Below, one piece after another: positions 37,536 through 47,076 of a DNA stretch of 64,000 nt. The notes under the pieces were generated by a model. The model ran no database searches. It was not told where the DNA came from and was given only the letters and a program-made list of their open reading frames with translations. The position numbers and the translations under genes were made by a program. Every line of letters starts with the position of its first letter. The first letter of the stretch is position 1. The stretch covers positions 1-64,000 of the forward strand of contig NZ_MCZZ01000025.1 of assembly GCF_002875705.1 (NCBI RefSeq). The letters are read 5' to 3'. This DNA is from Vibrio sp. 10N.261.45.E2 (GTDB taxonomy: Bacteria; Pseudomonadota; Gammaproteobacteria; Enterobacterales; Vibrionaceae).

Positions 37536-39434
37536 TTAGTTTCCGTTGAGAATACGTAGAACATCAGCAGGGTTTGTTGTGTTCTGTAGGCATTCCACAG
37601 CTTCTTCATCATCGAGTGAATTGGTAATAGCCATCAGCACCATGTTGTGCTCATCGCCTTGTGCGGCAATACCGATAACCATTTTCGCGATATCATCTTC
37701 ATCTTCATCTTCACCCCACTGAATACCTTCAGGGTACTGACAGAAAACGATGCCGGTTTTTTGTACGTACTGCTTCGCTTCGATTGTGCCGTGTGGCACT
37801 GCGATAGACTCACCTAGGTAGGTAGACACTAGCTCTTCACGAGCAAACATGCCGTCTACATATTCTGGTGATACATTGCCAAGTTTTACTAATTGGTCGC
37901 CAGCAAACTTGATTGCGTCTTCTTTTTGAGTCGCTTTAAGGCCAAGGAAAATACTGTCGTTAGTAAATGAAAGCTTATTACCTTCTTGTGCTGGAGCCGC
38001 TGCAGGAGCCGAAGCTTCTACTTTCGCTTCACCACTTTGAGCATCTACAAGCTCTGCAACTAGCTGGTCGTAGACACCGCCATCTAGGAAATTATTTAGA
38101 GACATATGCATTGCACTTGGTACAGTGTTTCGAGCACGGTCTGTTAGGTCTTTATGCGTAATAACAATTTGCGAATCAGCCGGTAGGTTGTTGATTGCGT
38201 AGTTGGTTACTTCAATGTCTAGGCCAGCTGCCGCTACTTTCTTGCGTAGTAGACCCGCACCCATAGCACTTGAACCCATACCCGCATCACACGCTACATA
38301 AACTGCTTTTACATCCGCTAGATTTACGTTTGCTTCTGATGCCGCACCTTTAGAAGACGCTTTCATGCCTTTCATTTGTGCAGAAGCTTTTTCTAGAGAG
38401 TCTTCTTCGTCATCTTGAGCTGAAGTCTTAAGTAAGATTGAAGCAACTACAAAAGATACTGCTGTTGCAGCGATAACAGAAAGAACAACACCAATGTAAG
38501 AGCCTTTTGGCGTCATCAGTAAGATTGCGAAGATAGAACCTGGTGATGCTGGAGAGATAAGGCCAGAATCGAACACTACGTTAGTGAATACGCCAGCCAT
38601 ACCACCTGCGATTACCGCAAGGATTAGACGTGGGTTCATTAGAACGTAAGGGAAGTAAATTTCGTGGATACCACCCAGGAAGTGGATGATAGATGCACCA
38701 GCAGCAGATTGCTTTGCGCTACCTTTACCAAACACCATGTAAGCAAGTAGTAGACCTAGACCTGGACCTGGGTTCGCTTCAATTAGGAAGAAGATTGAAC
38801 GGCCGATCTCTTCTGACTGCTGAATACCTAGAGGAGAGAAGATACCGTGGTTGATTGCGTTGTTTAGGAAAAGGATTTTCGCAGGTTCTACGAAGATAGA
38901 AGCAAGAGGTAGTGCACCCGCTTCAACCATTACGTTAACACCAGCCGCTAAGCCAGAAGATAGAACTTTAACTGCAGGGCCAATCACGATGAACGCAATG
39001 ATCGCGCAGATCATACCGATGATGCCTGCTGAGAAGTTGTTAACCAACATTTCGAACCCACTCTTCACTTTACCGTGAACAGCTTCATCGAATTTCTTAA
39101 TTGCGATACCACCTAGTGGACCTACAATCATCGCACCCATGAACATTGGGATATCAGTACCAACGATAACACCCATTGTTGTGATAGCTCCCACTACCGC
39201 ACCGCGGTCACCGCCAACCATTTTACCACCGGTGTAACCTATCAATAGTGGCAGTAGGTATGTAATCATAGGACCAACCATTGATGCTAACGTTTCGTTA
39301 GGCCACCAACCTGTTGGGATGAATAGTGCAGTAATGAAACCCCACGCAATAAATGCGCCGATGTTTGGCATTACCATATTGGATAAGAAACGACCAAAGT
39401 TTTGAACCTTAATCTTTGCTTCTGGAGATAACAT
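37536..39434 (-). CDS. mtlA: PTS mannitol transporter subunit IICBA
   Basis: 632 aa. It imports and phosphorylates mannitol. The IIC membrane domain (about 1-340) starts KVQNFGRFLSNMVMPNIGAFIAWG; the IIB domain has the phospho-Cys382 in YVACDAGMGSSAMG; the IIA domain has the phospho-His548 in SIAVPHGT. ATG 39434 matches E. coli and has GGGG upstream; the frame extends 135 bp further without support. A CRP-like site lies upstream. In V. cholerae, the antisense RNA MtlS overlaps the mtlA leader; the same may apply here. Confidence 0.95.
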   Translation of the reverse strand: MLSPEAKIKVQNFGRFLSNMVMPNIGAFIAWGFITALFIPTGWWPNETLASMVGPMITYLLPLLIGYTGGKMVGGDRGAVVGAITTMGVIVGTDIPMFMGAMIVGPLGGIAIKKFDEAVHGKVKSGFEMLVNNFSAGIIGMICAIIAFIVIGPAVKVLSSGLAAGVNVMVEAGALPLASIFVEPAKILFLNNAINHGIFSPLGIQQSEEIGRSIFFLIEANPGPGLGLLLAYMVFGKGSAKQSAAGASIIHFLGGIHEIYFPYVLMNPRLILAVIAGGMAGVFTNVVFDSGLISPASPGSIFAILLMTPKGSYIGVVLSVIAATAVSFVVASILLKTSAQDDEEDSLEKASAQMKGMKASSKGAASEANVNLADVKAVYVACDAGMGSSAMGAGLLRKKVAAAGLDIEVTNYAINNLPADSQIVITHKDLTDRARNTVPSAMHMSLNNFLDGGVYDQLVAELVDAQSGEAKVEASAPAAAPAQEGNKLSFTNDSIFLGLKATQKEDAIKFAGDQLVKLGNVSPEYVDGMFAREELVSTYLGESIAVPHGTIEAKQYVQKTGIVFCQYPEGIQWGEDEDEDDIAKMVIGIAAQGDEHNMVLMAITNSLDDEEAVECLQNTTNPADVLRILNGN

Positions 39435-40010
39435 AGGTAGAACCCCGTAATGTATTGGTTGGTCAAATGACCGAAAGTGTGTGCTCAAAAGTTGGTAAAA
39501 ATGTATCACAACGTTTCCAAAATGCACCCCGACCCAACTTTCGTGACAAATGTCACACAGAAAAAACACTTCAGGGTTAATAAGCGCAATTTAGATCACA
39601 AAAACATCATGAACTTAAATTACAAAGAGAAAATACAGAGAATAAGTCTCATTCACACGAGACCTAGATCACATTAAATACTGACGCACCAAAAAATAAA
39701 TAGAGATCGCCATCACACTTAATAAAAGATAGCATCTAAAAACCATATAGCCCGCACAAAAGAACACCATATTAAGCATGAAAAGTATGCATTTCGATGA
39801 ACAAGATTGCCATTCATGTAATTTAATTACACAGCGAGCTACATTTAGTACAAGCTTAAAATAGGACACAATGCTCCGCTGAAAACAAATACCAATGGAC
39901 TGCTGTTGGTACTGATTGATGTGATATGGTAGTGACTCATTCTAACGCTATCGCATCATATATATCTCCAACACCCATCAGCTGATCACTCCGCTATTTG
40001 AGAAAAGACT
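39435..40010. other. mtlA upstream region
   Basis: 576 bp. The first 120 bp are the structured mtlA leader: GGTCAAATGACC (39461-39472), and AAAGTTGG (39488-39495) pairing with CCAACTTT (39534-39541). A CRP-like site follows at 39542. The remainder is AT-rich. A GTG-initiated 66-codon frame on the minus strand (39669-39869) has a possible hydrophobic C-terminus and a weak GGAG, but five Cys and no other support, so I do not call it. Confidence 0.45.
39542..39557. promoter_or_regulatory. CRP-like site upstream of mtlA
   Basis: CGTGA-CAAATG-TCACA matches TGTGA-N6-TCACA at 9 of 10 positions, about 115 bp upstream of the mtlA ATG. Catabolite control of mannitol genes is expected. Confidence 0.65.
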
Positions 40011-40877
40011 ATGTCAGACAAAATTTCCACCTCCGCACTCGCTAAACAAAAAGGCATAGAAGCTAAAGCTTTATTTAGCGATCTAAAAACAGCTGGCTAT
40101 ATAGTGCGTTCACAAGAGCGTTGGATTCTCACTGAACGGGGAGAAAGCTTTGGTGGGGAATATGTCGAACATAAGAAGTTTGGTGTCTTTATTGTCTGGC
40201 CTGAGAAACTGCTTATCGATTTGGACTCATTCTCAGGAAAAACACTCACCGCCACCCAGCTTGGTAGTGCCTTTCAACTCAGCGCAAAGAAAATCAATTT
40301 GCTGCTCAATGAGCTTGGTTGGATTACAAAAGAAGAAGACGGTTGGCACGTCACCTCTACAGGCTTAAAAGCCGGTGGTGAACAAAGAGAAGATAAAGCG
40401 ACTCAAAACTTGTTCGTGGTATGGCACGACTCACTGGTTCGCAATAAACGTTTGAAGCAGTCTGTTGTTGAATTCCTGGGGCATGATGCTGAAAGCCACT
40501 CTACTGATGTGTCTTTCTCCAGTTTTCGTCAGAAATTTGAGGCAAAGCATCGTAGCTTAGATGGGCATTATGTTCGTTCAAAAGGAGAGCTGATCATCGA
40601 TAACTGGCTTTATATGGCAGGAGTGGTTCATGCGTACGAGCGCCCGCTTCCGATATCAAAAGAAGTGATCAGCGATTTTTATCTACCAAGTGGCAAAGTG
40701 TACATCCAATTTTGGGGAACCGATTCTGCACCAATCACCGAAGATAAACGTGAAATCACGAGAGCAATCTATGAAGAGCATGGTTTTGGCTTAATCGAAA
40801 TCACGCCAGAAGACATCCCGAACCTAGACAGCGTACTTCCTCCATTATTGCGCCAATATGGTATCAAGGCGTACTAA
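40011..40877 (+). CDS. Winged-helix protein with C-terminal PD-(D/E)XK nuclease-like domain
   Basis: 288 aa. Two N-terminal winged-helix-like segments (STSALAKQKGIEAKALFSDLKTAGYI and TATQLGSAFQLSAKKINLLLNELGWI) are followed from about residue 190 by HYVRSKGELIIDNWLYMAGVVHAYERPLP...SDFYLPSGKVYIQFWG. That layout (Glu in helix 1, Asp in SDF, then a strand) is the PD-(D/E)XK fold, but the strand has Gln where relatives usually have Glu. Relatives are sometimes labelled glycerol kinase, which the sequence does not support. Role unknown. It is monocistronic. Confidence 0.65.
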   Translation: MSDKISTSALAKQKGIEAKALFSDLKTAGYIVRSQERWILTERGESFGGEYVEHKKFGVFIVWPEKLLIDLDSFSGKTLTATQLGSAFQLSAKKINLLLNELGWITKEEDGWHVTSTGLKAGGEQREDKATQNLFVVWHDSLVRNKRLKQSVVEFLGHDAESHSTDVSFSSFRQKFEAKHRSLDGHYVRSKGELIIDNWLYMAGVVHAYERPLPISKEVISDFYLPSGKVYIQFWGTDSAPITEDKREITRAIYEEHGFGLIEITPEDIPNLDSVLPPLLRQYGIKAY

Positions 40878-41168
40878 GCGACTGAATCTAGAGATTCCAC
40901 CTCAATTAAGATCACATAAATCGAATCATTATGGACATTATTAACCATAGTGATTTGATATGTTCGCTATTTTTCCCGAGTCATTCTTCTATTATCTTAC
41001 ACCCATCGACTTGAGCTACCGCAGATACTCGATTTATTGGGGCATGTTCGATAACTATTTAGACGTTCAATCTATTGAGATTCGTTTAAATTCGTTATCC
41101 GTTTATTGTTGACGTGACTGAACATAAAACCCTACAACATTTATTCTTGATAGATATTAGGATTCAAC

Positions 41169-41825
41169 ATGACTCATCCAATCATTACTGATCTAAACAC
41201 TCGTTACACAGCTAAAAAATACGATGCAGAAAAACGCATCTCTGCGGAAGACATGGAAGTAATCAAAGAAGCACTTCGTTTGTCAGCTTCTTCTATCAAC
41301 TCTCAGCCTTGGAAATTCATCATCATTGAGAGTGACGCAGCAAAACAACGCTTCCACAATACTTTCGAAAACATGTTCCAGTTTAACCAACCACATGCAA
41401 AAGAAGCGTCACACACGATCCTGTTTGCTTACGATCCTAAGTATACAAAAGAAAAATTCGCTAAGCGTGCAGATACAGAAGTAAGCTCAGGTCACCTACC
41501 GGCTGAAATGTACGAGCAATTCTTAGGTGCTTACGCATTTGCAGAAATGAACACTGACGAAGCGGGTTTCAACGGTAACTGGACTAAGTCTCAGGTTTAC
41601 ATCGCACTAGGTAACACGCTACACACACTAGCTCGTCTAGGTATCGCTTCAACACCTATGGAAGGTGTGGACGCTAAAATGATCAGCGAAGAATTTGCTG
41701 ACGAACTAGAAGGTCACGTTGTTGATGTTGCACTCGCTATCGGCTACCACAAAGATGGCGAAGACTACAACTACGGTAAACCAAAAGCGCGTCTAGCTCT
41801 TGATGAAGTCGTTACTACGCTGTAA
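41169..41825 (+). CDS. NAD(P)H nitroreductase / flavin reductase (NfsB, FRase I type)
   Basis: 218 aa. FMN-binding features are RYTAKKYDAEKRIS at the start, SASSINSQPWKFIIIES and the C-terminal ATPMEG-like STPMEGVDAKMI followed by VALAIGYHKDGEDYN. It is closely similar to V. fischeri flavin reductase I and E. coli NfsB. It reduces flavins, quinones or nitro compounds with NAD(P)H as a dimer. It is monocistronic with a strong terminator; norV begins downstream under separate control. Confidence 0.9.
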   Translation: MTHPIITDLNTRYTAKKYDAEKRISAEDMEVIKEALRLSASSINSQPWKFIIIESDAAKQRFHNTFENMFQFNQPHAKEASHTILFAYDPKYTKEKFAKRADTEVSSGHLPAEMYEQFLGAYAFAEMNTDEAGFNGNWTKSQVYIALGNTLHTLARLGIASTPMEGVDAKMISEEFADELEGHVVDVALAIGYHKDGEDYNYGKPKARLALDEVVTTL

Positions 41826-41858
41826 CAGCTGACACAAACAAATCGCACTGCTTTATTT

Positions 41859-41885
41859 GGCCAGACTCATGTCTGGCCTTTTTTG
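41859..41885 (+). terminator. Rho-independent terminator after nitroreductase gene
   Basis: GGCCAGAC pairs with GTCTGGCC around TCAT, followed by TTTTTT. Confidence 0.92.
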
Positions 41886-41917
41886 TATCAGATATTCATC
41901 CAAGCAACTACCACTTA

Positions 41918-41928
41918 GTCATAAAGAC
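41918..41928. promoter_or_regulatory. NorR-like enhancer site 1
   Basis: GTCATAAAGAC fits the NorR core GT-N7-AC. The 14-bp word GTCATAAAGACACA recurs exactly 45 bp downstream. Confidence 0.6.
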
Positions 41929-41962
41929 ACATTGGATGTATTTTGATTACAAAGATGAAGAT

Positions 41963-41973
41963 GTCATAAAGAC
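41963..41973. promoter_or_regulatory. NorR-like enhancer site 2
   Basis: A second GTCATAAAGAC, about 66 bp upstream of the sigma-54 promoter. NorR needs several sites upstream of norVW. Confidence 0.6.
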
Positions 41974-42028
41974 ACACCACAGTGTTAAAAAACCAAACAA
42001 ACATCAATAAAACAGCTACTTAAAAACA

Positions 42029-42044
42029 TGGCACAGCTAATGCA
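42029..42044 (+). promoter_or_regulatory. Sigma-54 promoter of norVW
   Basis: TGGCAC-N5-ATGCA with exact GG-N10-GC spacing, matching the -24/-12 consensus, 38 bp before the norV ATG. Confidence 0.75.
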
Positions 42045-42081
42045 ATGAGAGCCTTAGATATTTCAATAAGGTATTATCATT

Positions 42082-43590
42082 ATGACTATTCACGTTAAAT
42101 CAAATGTTCACTGGGTCGGCGTCCACGATTGGGAAACCGAACACTTCCATGGTAAGGAATACCACATGAACAAAGGTACTAGCTATAACTCGTACCTGAT
42201 CCGTGAAGAGAAGACCGTGCTTGTCGATACTGTCGATCATCGCTTTACTGAGCAATTCCTTGCAAACCTTGAGATGGAGATCGATATCAACGACATCGAC
42301 TACATCATTTGTCAGCACGCTGAAGAAGACCATGCAGGTGCCCTTTCAGCGCTATTAGCCAAAATTCCAAACACGCCTATCTACTGTACTGAAGCGGGTG
42401 TGAACTCGATTGTTGGTCACCACCACCAGCCAGACTGGAATTTCAGAACCGTAAAAACCGGTGACACACTTGATGTCGGTAACGGCAAGCAACTGATCTT
42501 CGTAGAGATGAAAATGCTGCACTGGCCAGACTCAATGGCTACCTACTTAACAGGTGACGAAATCCTGTTTAGTAACGACGCCTTCGGCCAGCACTACTGT
42601 GATGAGAACCTATTCAATGACCAACTAGACCAAGTCGAATTGCATGAACAATGTCTACGTTACTTCTCGAATATCCTGACTCCGTTTGCGCCGCTGGTAA
42701 AAGCAAAGATTGAAGAAGTACTGAGCTTAGGCGTGCCCATCGATGTTATTGCAACTTCTCACGGCTGTATTTGGCGTGACAATGCGACCCAAATCGTTGA
42801 GCAATATTACGAATGGTCGAAAGCCTACAAAGAAGATCGCATCACAATTGTCTATGACACTATGTCGAACAACACTCGCATGATGGCTGATGCTATCGCT
42901 AAGGGGATCCGAAAAGGCAGCCCAGAAACGGCAATCAAGGTGTTCAATATTTCTAAGCACGACAAGAATGACATCCTTGCCAATATCTTCCGTTCAAAGG
43001 GTGTGCTCGTTGGATCATCGACCATGAACAATGTGATGATGCCGCAGATCGCAGCCTTGCTTGAAGAGATACACGGCCTTCGCTTTTCTGGAAAAAGAGC
43101 AGCAGCTTTCGGCTCTTCAGGTTGGACTGGCGGCGCAGTAAAACGCATTGATGCTCGCCTACGTGAAGCGAACTTCGAGGTTAGCGCACCACAACACATC
43201 CACTGGAAACCTGACACAGACGCCCTTCGTCAATGCATCGATTACGGTATGACACTGGCTGAAGTTTGGCGCACAGATGCGAGTGAGGTTAGTGAACCTA
43301 AGCTAGTTGAGCGCAGCGTAAAGAAAATCGACACTCCAGACAATCAAACAGAGCAAGTGACAGCGCCAGAAGCGGTTACCCCTGACACAGAAGCACAACA
43401 CACAGATGTACAGTCAGCTCACAGCGCAGACTGCACCTGTTGGCGCTGCACTGTTTGTGAATGGGTATACGACCCACAGCTGGGTGAACCCTACCAAGGC
43501 GTTGAACCGGGCACACCTTGGGCACAAGTGCCTGATGATTTTCTTTGCCCAGAATGCCATTTAGGTAAAGAAGTGTTTGTGGAGAAGTAA
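42082..43590 (+). CDS. norV: Anaerobic nitric oxide reductase flavorubredoxin
   Basis: 502 aa. It reduces NO to N2O under anoxia. Domain order: metallo-beta-lactamase-like di-iron domain with [13 protein letters not shown] and later SHGCIWR; flavodoxin domain ([36 protein letters not shown]); a variable linker; and a C-terminal rubredoxin with [13 protein letters not shown] and [10 protein letters not shown]. Electrons come from NorW, the next gene, 1 bp away. AAGG precedes the ATG. Sigma-54 and NorR-like sites upstream indicate NO induction; norR itself is not in the window. Confidence 0.95.
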   Translation: MTIHVKSNVHWVGVHDWETEHFHGKEYHMNKGTSYNSYLIREEKTVLVDTVDHRFTEQFLANLEMEIDINDIDYIICQHAEEDHAGALSALLAKIPNTPIYCTEAGVNSIVGHHHQPDWNFRTVKTGDTLDVGNGKQLIFVEMKMLHWPDSMATYLTGDEILFSNDAFGQHYCDENLFNDQLDQVELHEQCLRYFSNILTPFAPLVKAKIEEVLSLGVPIDVIATSHGCIWRDNATQIVEQYYEWSKAYKEDRITIVYDTMSNNTRMMADAIAKGIRKGSPETAIKVFNISKHDKNDILANIFRSKGVLVGSSTMNNVMMPQIAALLEEIHGLRFSGKRAAAFGSSGWTGGAVKRIDARLREANFEVSAPQHIHWKPDTDALRQCIDYGMTLAEVWRTDASEVSEPKLVERSVKKIDTPDNQTEQVTAPEAVTPDTEAQHTDVQSAHSADCTCWRCTVCEWVYDPQLGEPYQGVEPGTPWAQVPDDFLCPECHLGKEVFVEK

Positions 43591-43591
43591 C

Positions 43592-44761
43592 ATGTCGAAC
43601 ATTGTGATTGTGGGTGGTGGTTTCGCCGCCCTACAAACCATAAAGATGGTACGTAAGATTGATCAAGCTATCGCGATTACCATGATCACCGCCGATACTG
43701 GGGTTGAGTATAGTAAGCCGAATCTTTCACACGCGTTTAGCCAAGCACAAACACCGGAATCCATGACCGTTAATAATGCTCAGCAATTGGCTGAACAGTA
43801 CAACGTCGTCATCAAAACCGGGGCTTTTGTCAGTGACATCGATACCAAGCAGCAGTGTGTTCATGTTGACGGGCAAACTGTCCACTATTCGAAGTTGGTA
43901 TTAGCAACAGGCGCGACGCCTTTCATACCACCAGCAGAAGGGCTTAAACACAGTGAGACCATCACGTTAAATAGTTTAGAAGAGTTCGAAAAACACAAAG
44001 CTCAGATCGACGACGCTCAGCGCATCACTGTAATTGGCGGGGGCTTGATCGGGGTAGAGCTCGCATTCGACCTTCAAACAGCGGGTAAAGATGTCACGAT
44101 TATCGAACCCGCGAGTTATCTGTTGAACAGCCTTGTGCCGCCCTTTGTGTCACTCGAACTGGAAAGAGCGCTAACAAAAGCCGGGGTTACCGTGGAAACA
44201 GACTCTGCGATTTGTCGAGCGACTTACTTACCCGATGGAGTAAGGCTGCAAACGACCGCTTCTCGATTGATACGAACGGATACCGTGATTGCCGCAGCAG
44301 GATTAAGGCCAAATACGGCTTTAGCAACGCAAGCAGGAATAGTGGTAAACCGAGGAATTGTGGTCGATGACACTTTGAAAACCAGTGCCAACAATGTATA
44401 CGCGATTGGTGACTGCGCTGAAATTGAAGGGCGTGTGATGGCTTATTTGCAGCCCGCCATTTTGTCGGCAAACGTGTTGGCGAAGCAGCTGATTATGGAT
44501 AAAGGTGAGATCAAAGTGGGCGAAGCAAAGCTCAGCCTGCCTCATATGATCACCAAGGTGAAAACACCGAGTTACCCGATTCAGCTCGCAGGGCGTGATA
44601 TTCACACCGCTCAGAGCTGGGAAACTCGATTCGATCCTAAAGGCATTATCGCTAAAGGCTTCAATGAAGATAACCAGCTGGTTGGATTCATTGTCACGGG
44701 AGAGCATACCAAAGCGGTATTCCCTCTACTCAAGGAACTCCAAACGAGTTGCCCTGCATAA
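43592..44761 (+). CDS. norW: NADH:flavorubredoxin reductase
   Basis: 389 aa from ATG 43592, one base after the norV stop, with GGAGAAG upstream. FAD motif NIVIVGGGFAALQ at the N-terminus, NAD motif ITVIGGGLIGVELAFDLQTAG near 150, and VYAIGDCAEI near 270. It passes electrons from NADH to the rubredoxin domain of NorV. It ends at a hairpin shared with gltS. Confidence 0.94.
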   Translation: MSNIVIVGGGFAALQTIKMVRKIDQAIAITMITADTGVEYSKPNLSHAFSQAQTPESMTVNNAQQLAEQYNVVIKTGAFVSDIDTKQQCVHVDGQTVHYSKLVLATGATPFIPPAEGLKHSETITLNSLEEFEKHKAQIDDAQRITVIGGGLIGVELAFDLQTAGKDVTIIEPASYLLNSLVPPFVSLELERALTKAGVTVETDSAICRATYLPDGVRLQTTASRLIRTDTVIAAAGLRPNTALATQAGIVVNRGIVVDDTLKTSANNVYAIGDCAEIEGRVMAYLQPAILSANVLAKQLIMDKGEIKVGEAKLSLPHMITKVKTPSYPIQLAGRDIHTAQSWETRFDPKGIIAKGFNEDNQLVGFIVTGEHTKAVFPLLKELQTSCPA

Positions 44762-44788
44762 ACTGCAGAGCATTCGCTAGATAATAAA

Positions 44789-44815
44789 AAAGCCAGTCAA
44801 CTGACTGGCTTTCTT
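44789..44815. terminator. Terminator between norW and gltS
   Basis: AAAGCCAGTC pairs with GACTGGCTTT around AACT, then TTCTT; A-rich on the other side, so it may serve both convergent genes. Confidence 0.82.
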
Positions 44816-44863
44816 GTATTCATATTAGTGCGATGAGCTCATGTATTTAAGCAAAGGCGAACA

Positions 44864-46090
44864 TTAACCAATAAAAGAGATGTAACCTTGTAGGATAATC
44901 AGGTTAACGATATCAATGAAGAAAGCACCGACGATTGGCACTACCATGAACGCCTGTGGCGATGGACCAAAACGGTTCACCAAAGAGCCCATGTTCATTA
45001 CCGCTGTTGGTGTTGCACCTAGGCCGAAACCACAGTGACCACCCGCCATAACCGCAGCATCGTAGTTAGAACCCATTACTTTGAATGTCACAAAGTAAGA
45101 GAAGAGCCCCAACACCACAGCTTGAACTGCAAGGATAACCAAGAACGGAATCGCAAGGTCAAAGATGTTCCAAAGCTTGAGACTCATTAGCGCCATTGCT
45201 AGGAATAGTGACAATGACACCGTACCAAGAATATCAACCGTTTCGCTGTCTGTTTTGTGCAACTTGGTCACTTCAAAAACGTTTGTGATGAACACACCGA
45301 TAAACAACGCGTAAACGAAGTCTGGAATCATCAACCAAGAAATTTCAAAAGTCGCCACCCACTGCTCTAAGTACTTCGCACCTGTGATACAGATAAGAAG
45401 GATGAACAACACTTCAATCACCTTCTTCGCCGTCACTTTGTCTTCTTCATACTCGTTGTAAGTAACCAGTTCAGGGAAACGTTCGTGCGTTTGCGTGCCA
45501 GTGCCATACTCAGATTCAAGCTGGTTTTTATCAATCAGCTTTTGCGCCACTGGGCTACCGATAATACCACCGATGATCAAACCAAAGGTTGCGGAAGCCA
45601 TCGCGATTTCAAGCGTATTTGCAATACCAAATGTGTCTGCAAAAGTTTGAGACCAAGCAGCACCCGTGCCGTGCCCACCCGAAAGCGTGATAGAGCCAGC
45701 AATCAAACCCATCAAAGGTTCAAGACCTAGTGCCGTTGCTAAGGTTACGCCTACACCGTTTTGGATAATGATGTAAACCGAAGCGACCCCTAAGAATAGG
45801 AATACCTTGGCACCACCTTTCATCAGCTGCGTGTAGTTAGCCGCAAGGCCGACCGTTGCAAAGAACATCAACATGAAGGTGTTCTGCAAGGGCAAAGAAA
45901 ACTCAAGATCAAGGCCGTTAAAGTGCAGGGCTGTAATAGCAAAAGCGACAATCAAGCCGCCGACAATGGGCTCTGGGATGTTGTACTTTTTGAGAACCGG
46001 AAGCTTTGCATTGACGAAATGACCTAGAAACAAAACACTAATCGCGATTAGGAAGGATTCTAGTGGTCCAATTGAAATTAATTGATTCAT
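44864..46090 (-). CDS. gltS: Sodium/glutamate symporter GltS
   Basis: 408 aa, about ten TM helices in two inverted halves. Both halves have the Gly-rich hairpin: SGGHGTGAAWSQTF in the first and AGGHCGFGLGATPTAVMNM in the second, diagnostic of GltS. It imports L-glutamate with Na+. AGAGG precedes the ATG. A CRP-like site (46278-46293) lies about 190 bp upstream. Confidence 0.94.
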   Translation of the reverse strand: MNQLISIGPLESFLIAISVLFLGHFVNAKLPVLKKYNIPEPIVGGLIVAFAITALHFNGLDLEFSLPLQNTFMLMFFATVGLAANYTQLMKGGAKVFLFLGVASVYIIIQNGVGVTLATALGLEPLMGLIAGSITLSGGHGTGAAWSQTFADTFGIANTLEIAMASATFGLIIGGIIGSPVAQKLIDKNQLESEYGTGTQTHERFPELVTYNEYEEDKVTAKKVIEVLFILLICITGAKYLEQWVATFEISWLMIPDFVYALFIGVFITNVFEVTKLHKTDSETVDILGTVSLSLFLAMALMSLKLWNIFDLAIPFLVILAVQAVVLGLFSYFVTFKVMGSNYDAAVMAGGHCGFGLGATPTAVMNMGSLVNRFGPSPQAFMVVPIVGAFFIDIVNLIILQGYISFIG

Positions 46091-46406
46091 ATAACCTCTA
46101 TTTTTTTACGTTCTCATCTTCCCTAATGAGTCTAGTTTTATCTGTAATTATTTGTGCTGCTCTACCTATATTTATACAAACTGGAGAGAAATTGTGGATT
46201 CGAAAAGCGAACACATTACTGCGAACACTTAGTGCCATGTTAGTAGCACGTTAACTTTTAAAGGAGATAAAAGGATTTGTGACAACAATCACCTCCAAAA
46301 AGTTGAAAACGGCGTGAGTATTCTTGCCGCTGACTCTGCTTTTTTAGTACCTAAAAAAGCAAAAAGGAGCTATTGCTAGCTCCTCTTTCATCACCATCGC
46401 TGGTAA
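46091..46406. other. Region between gltS and yibL, with CRP-like site
   Basis: 316 bp. TGTGA-CAACAA-TCACC at 46278-46293 fits a CRP site that could act on gltS. A perfect 10-bp dyad GCTTTTTTAG-TAC-CTAAAAAAGC lies at 46338-46360, immediately beside the yibL terminator. No gene seen. Confidence 0.5.
46360..46384 (-). terminator. Rho-independent terminator after yibL
   Basis: On the minus strand AGGAGCTA-GCAA-TAGCTCCT is followed by TTTTT. Confidence 0.85.
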
Positions 46407-46763
46407 TTAGAATTTTTTCGGTGCGTAACCAGTCATAACCTCAATGCGAAGTTCTTTGCCGATCTTCGTCATTGGGTGAACAACTACCAGTCCTTTAACA
46501 GACTTTTTAAGTTTACCCATATCCGCTTGCTCAGCCTTAGTAATTTCACGGCTAAATGGCATATCAATCAGAGATTTACGCTCTTGATTCACATCGTAGC
46601 TTTCTTTGTGTTTAAGCTGGGCAATTTTCTTAGTTAGCTTTTTAATCTCTTCCTCAAACTGACGAACAACAGGACGATCATTACGAGTTTTAGCAGCATC
46701 TAACTTGTGGCGACACTTGTCTAGACGGTTGTTAATTTGTTGAAGTTCGTTTTTAACACTCAT
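46407..46763 (-). CDS. yibL: YibL family ribosome-associated protein
   Basis: 118 aa. The N-terminal half is a charged coiled-coil; the C-terminal half, MPFSREITKAEQADMGKLKKSVKGLVVVHPMT, is almost identical to E. coli YibL, reported with ribosomal fractions. Function unknown. AGGAAAT precedes the ATG. A -10-like TATACT lies at 46809-46814 (minus strand). Confidence 0.88.
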   Translation of the reverse strand: MSVKNELQQINNRLDKCRHKLDAAKTRNDRPVVRQFEEEIKKLTKKIAQLKHKESYDVNQERKSLIDMPFSREITKAEQADMGKLKKSVKGLVVVHPMTKIGKELRIEVMTGYAPKKF

Positions 46764-47076
46764 AATAATTTCCTAAGATTAAACAAGCCAATTCGGATTG
46801 GGGCGCGGAGTATAGCACAAGGGTTCACTTGAACCGAAATTTATCTGTTCATTACCAACAGAAACGAATCACATCGATACCGAACATTCATCTCACCTAT
46901 TCTTTGTGGTGAGTCTCTAAAACAAATTATTCATTGATAGGATAGCGCCTACTTCAAAAATTGCAGTCCTCGATACATCAAAACTCCGTCTAAACTTATA
47001 CTCTAACGCAATAAATAAATTAGGGCGCTCGCCCCAGTAACAGCTCCGATTCTCAGCATAATCAAAAGGATAGCCG
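46764..47076. other. Divergent intergenic region, yibL / DUF4344 gene
   Basis: 313 bp holding both promoters. Other than the -10-like TATACT for yibL I see no distinct element or RNA gene. Confidence 0.45.

Noticed and set aside
39669..39869. 66-codon minus-strand frame with hydrophobic end
   Set aside because: GTG start with weak GGAG, five Cys, unusual codons and no neighbour support; left uncalled, though a small membrane protein is not excluded.
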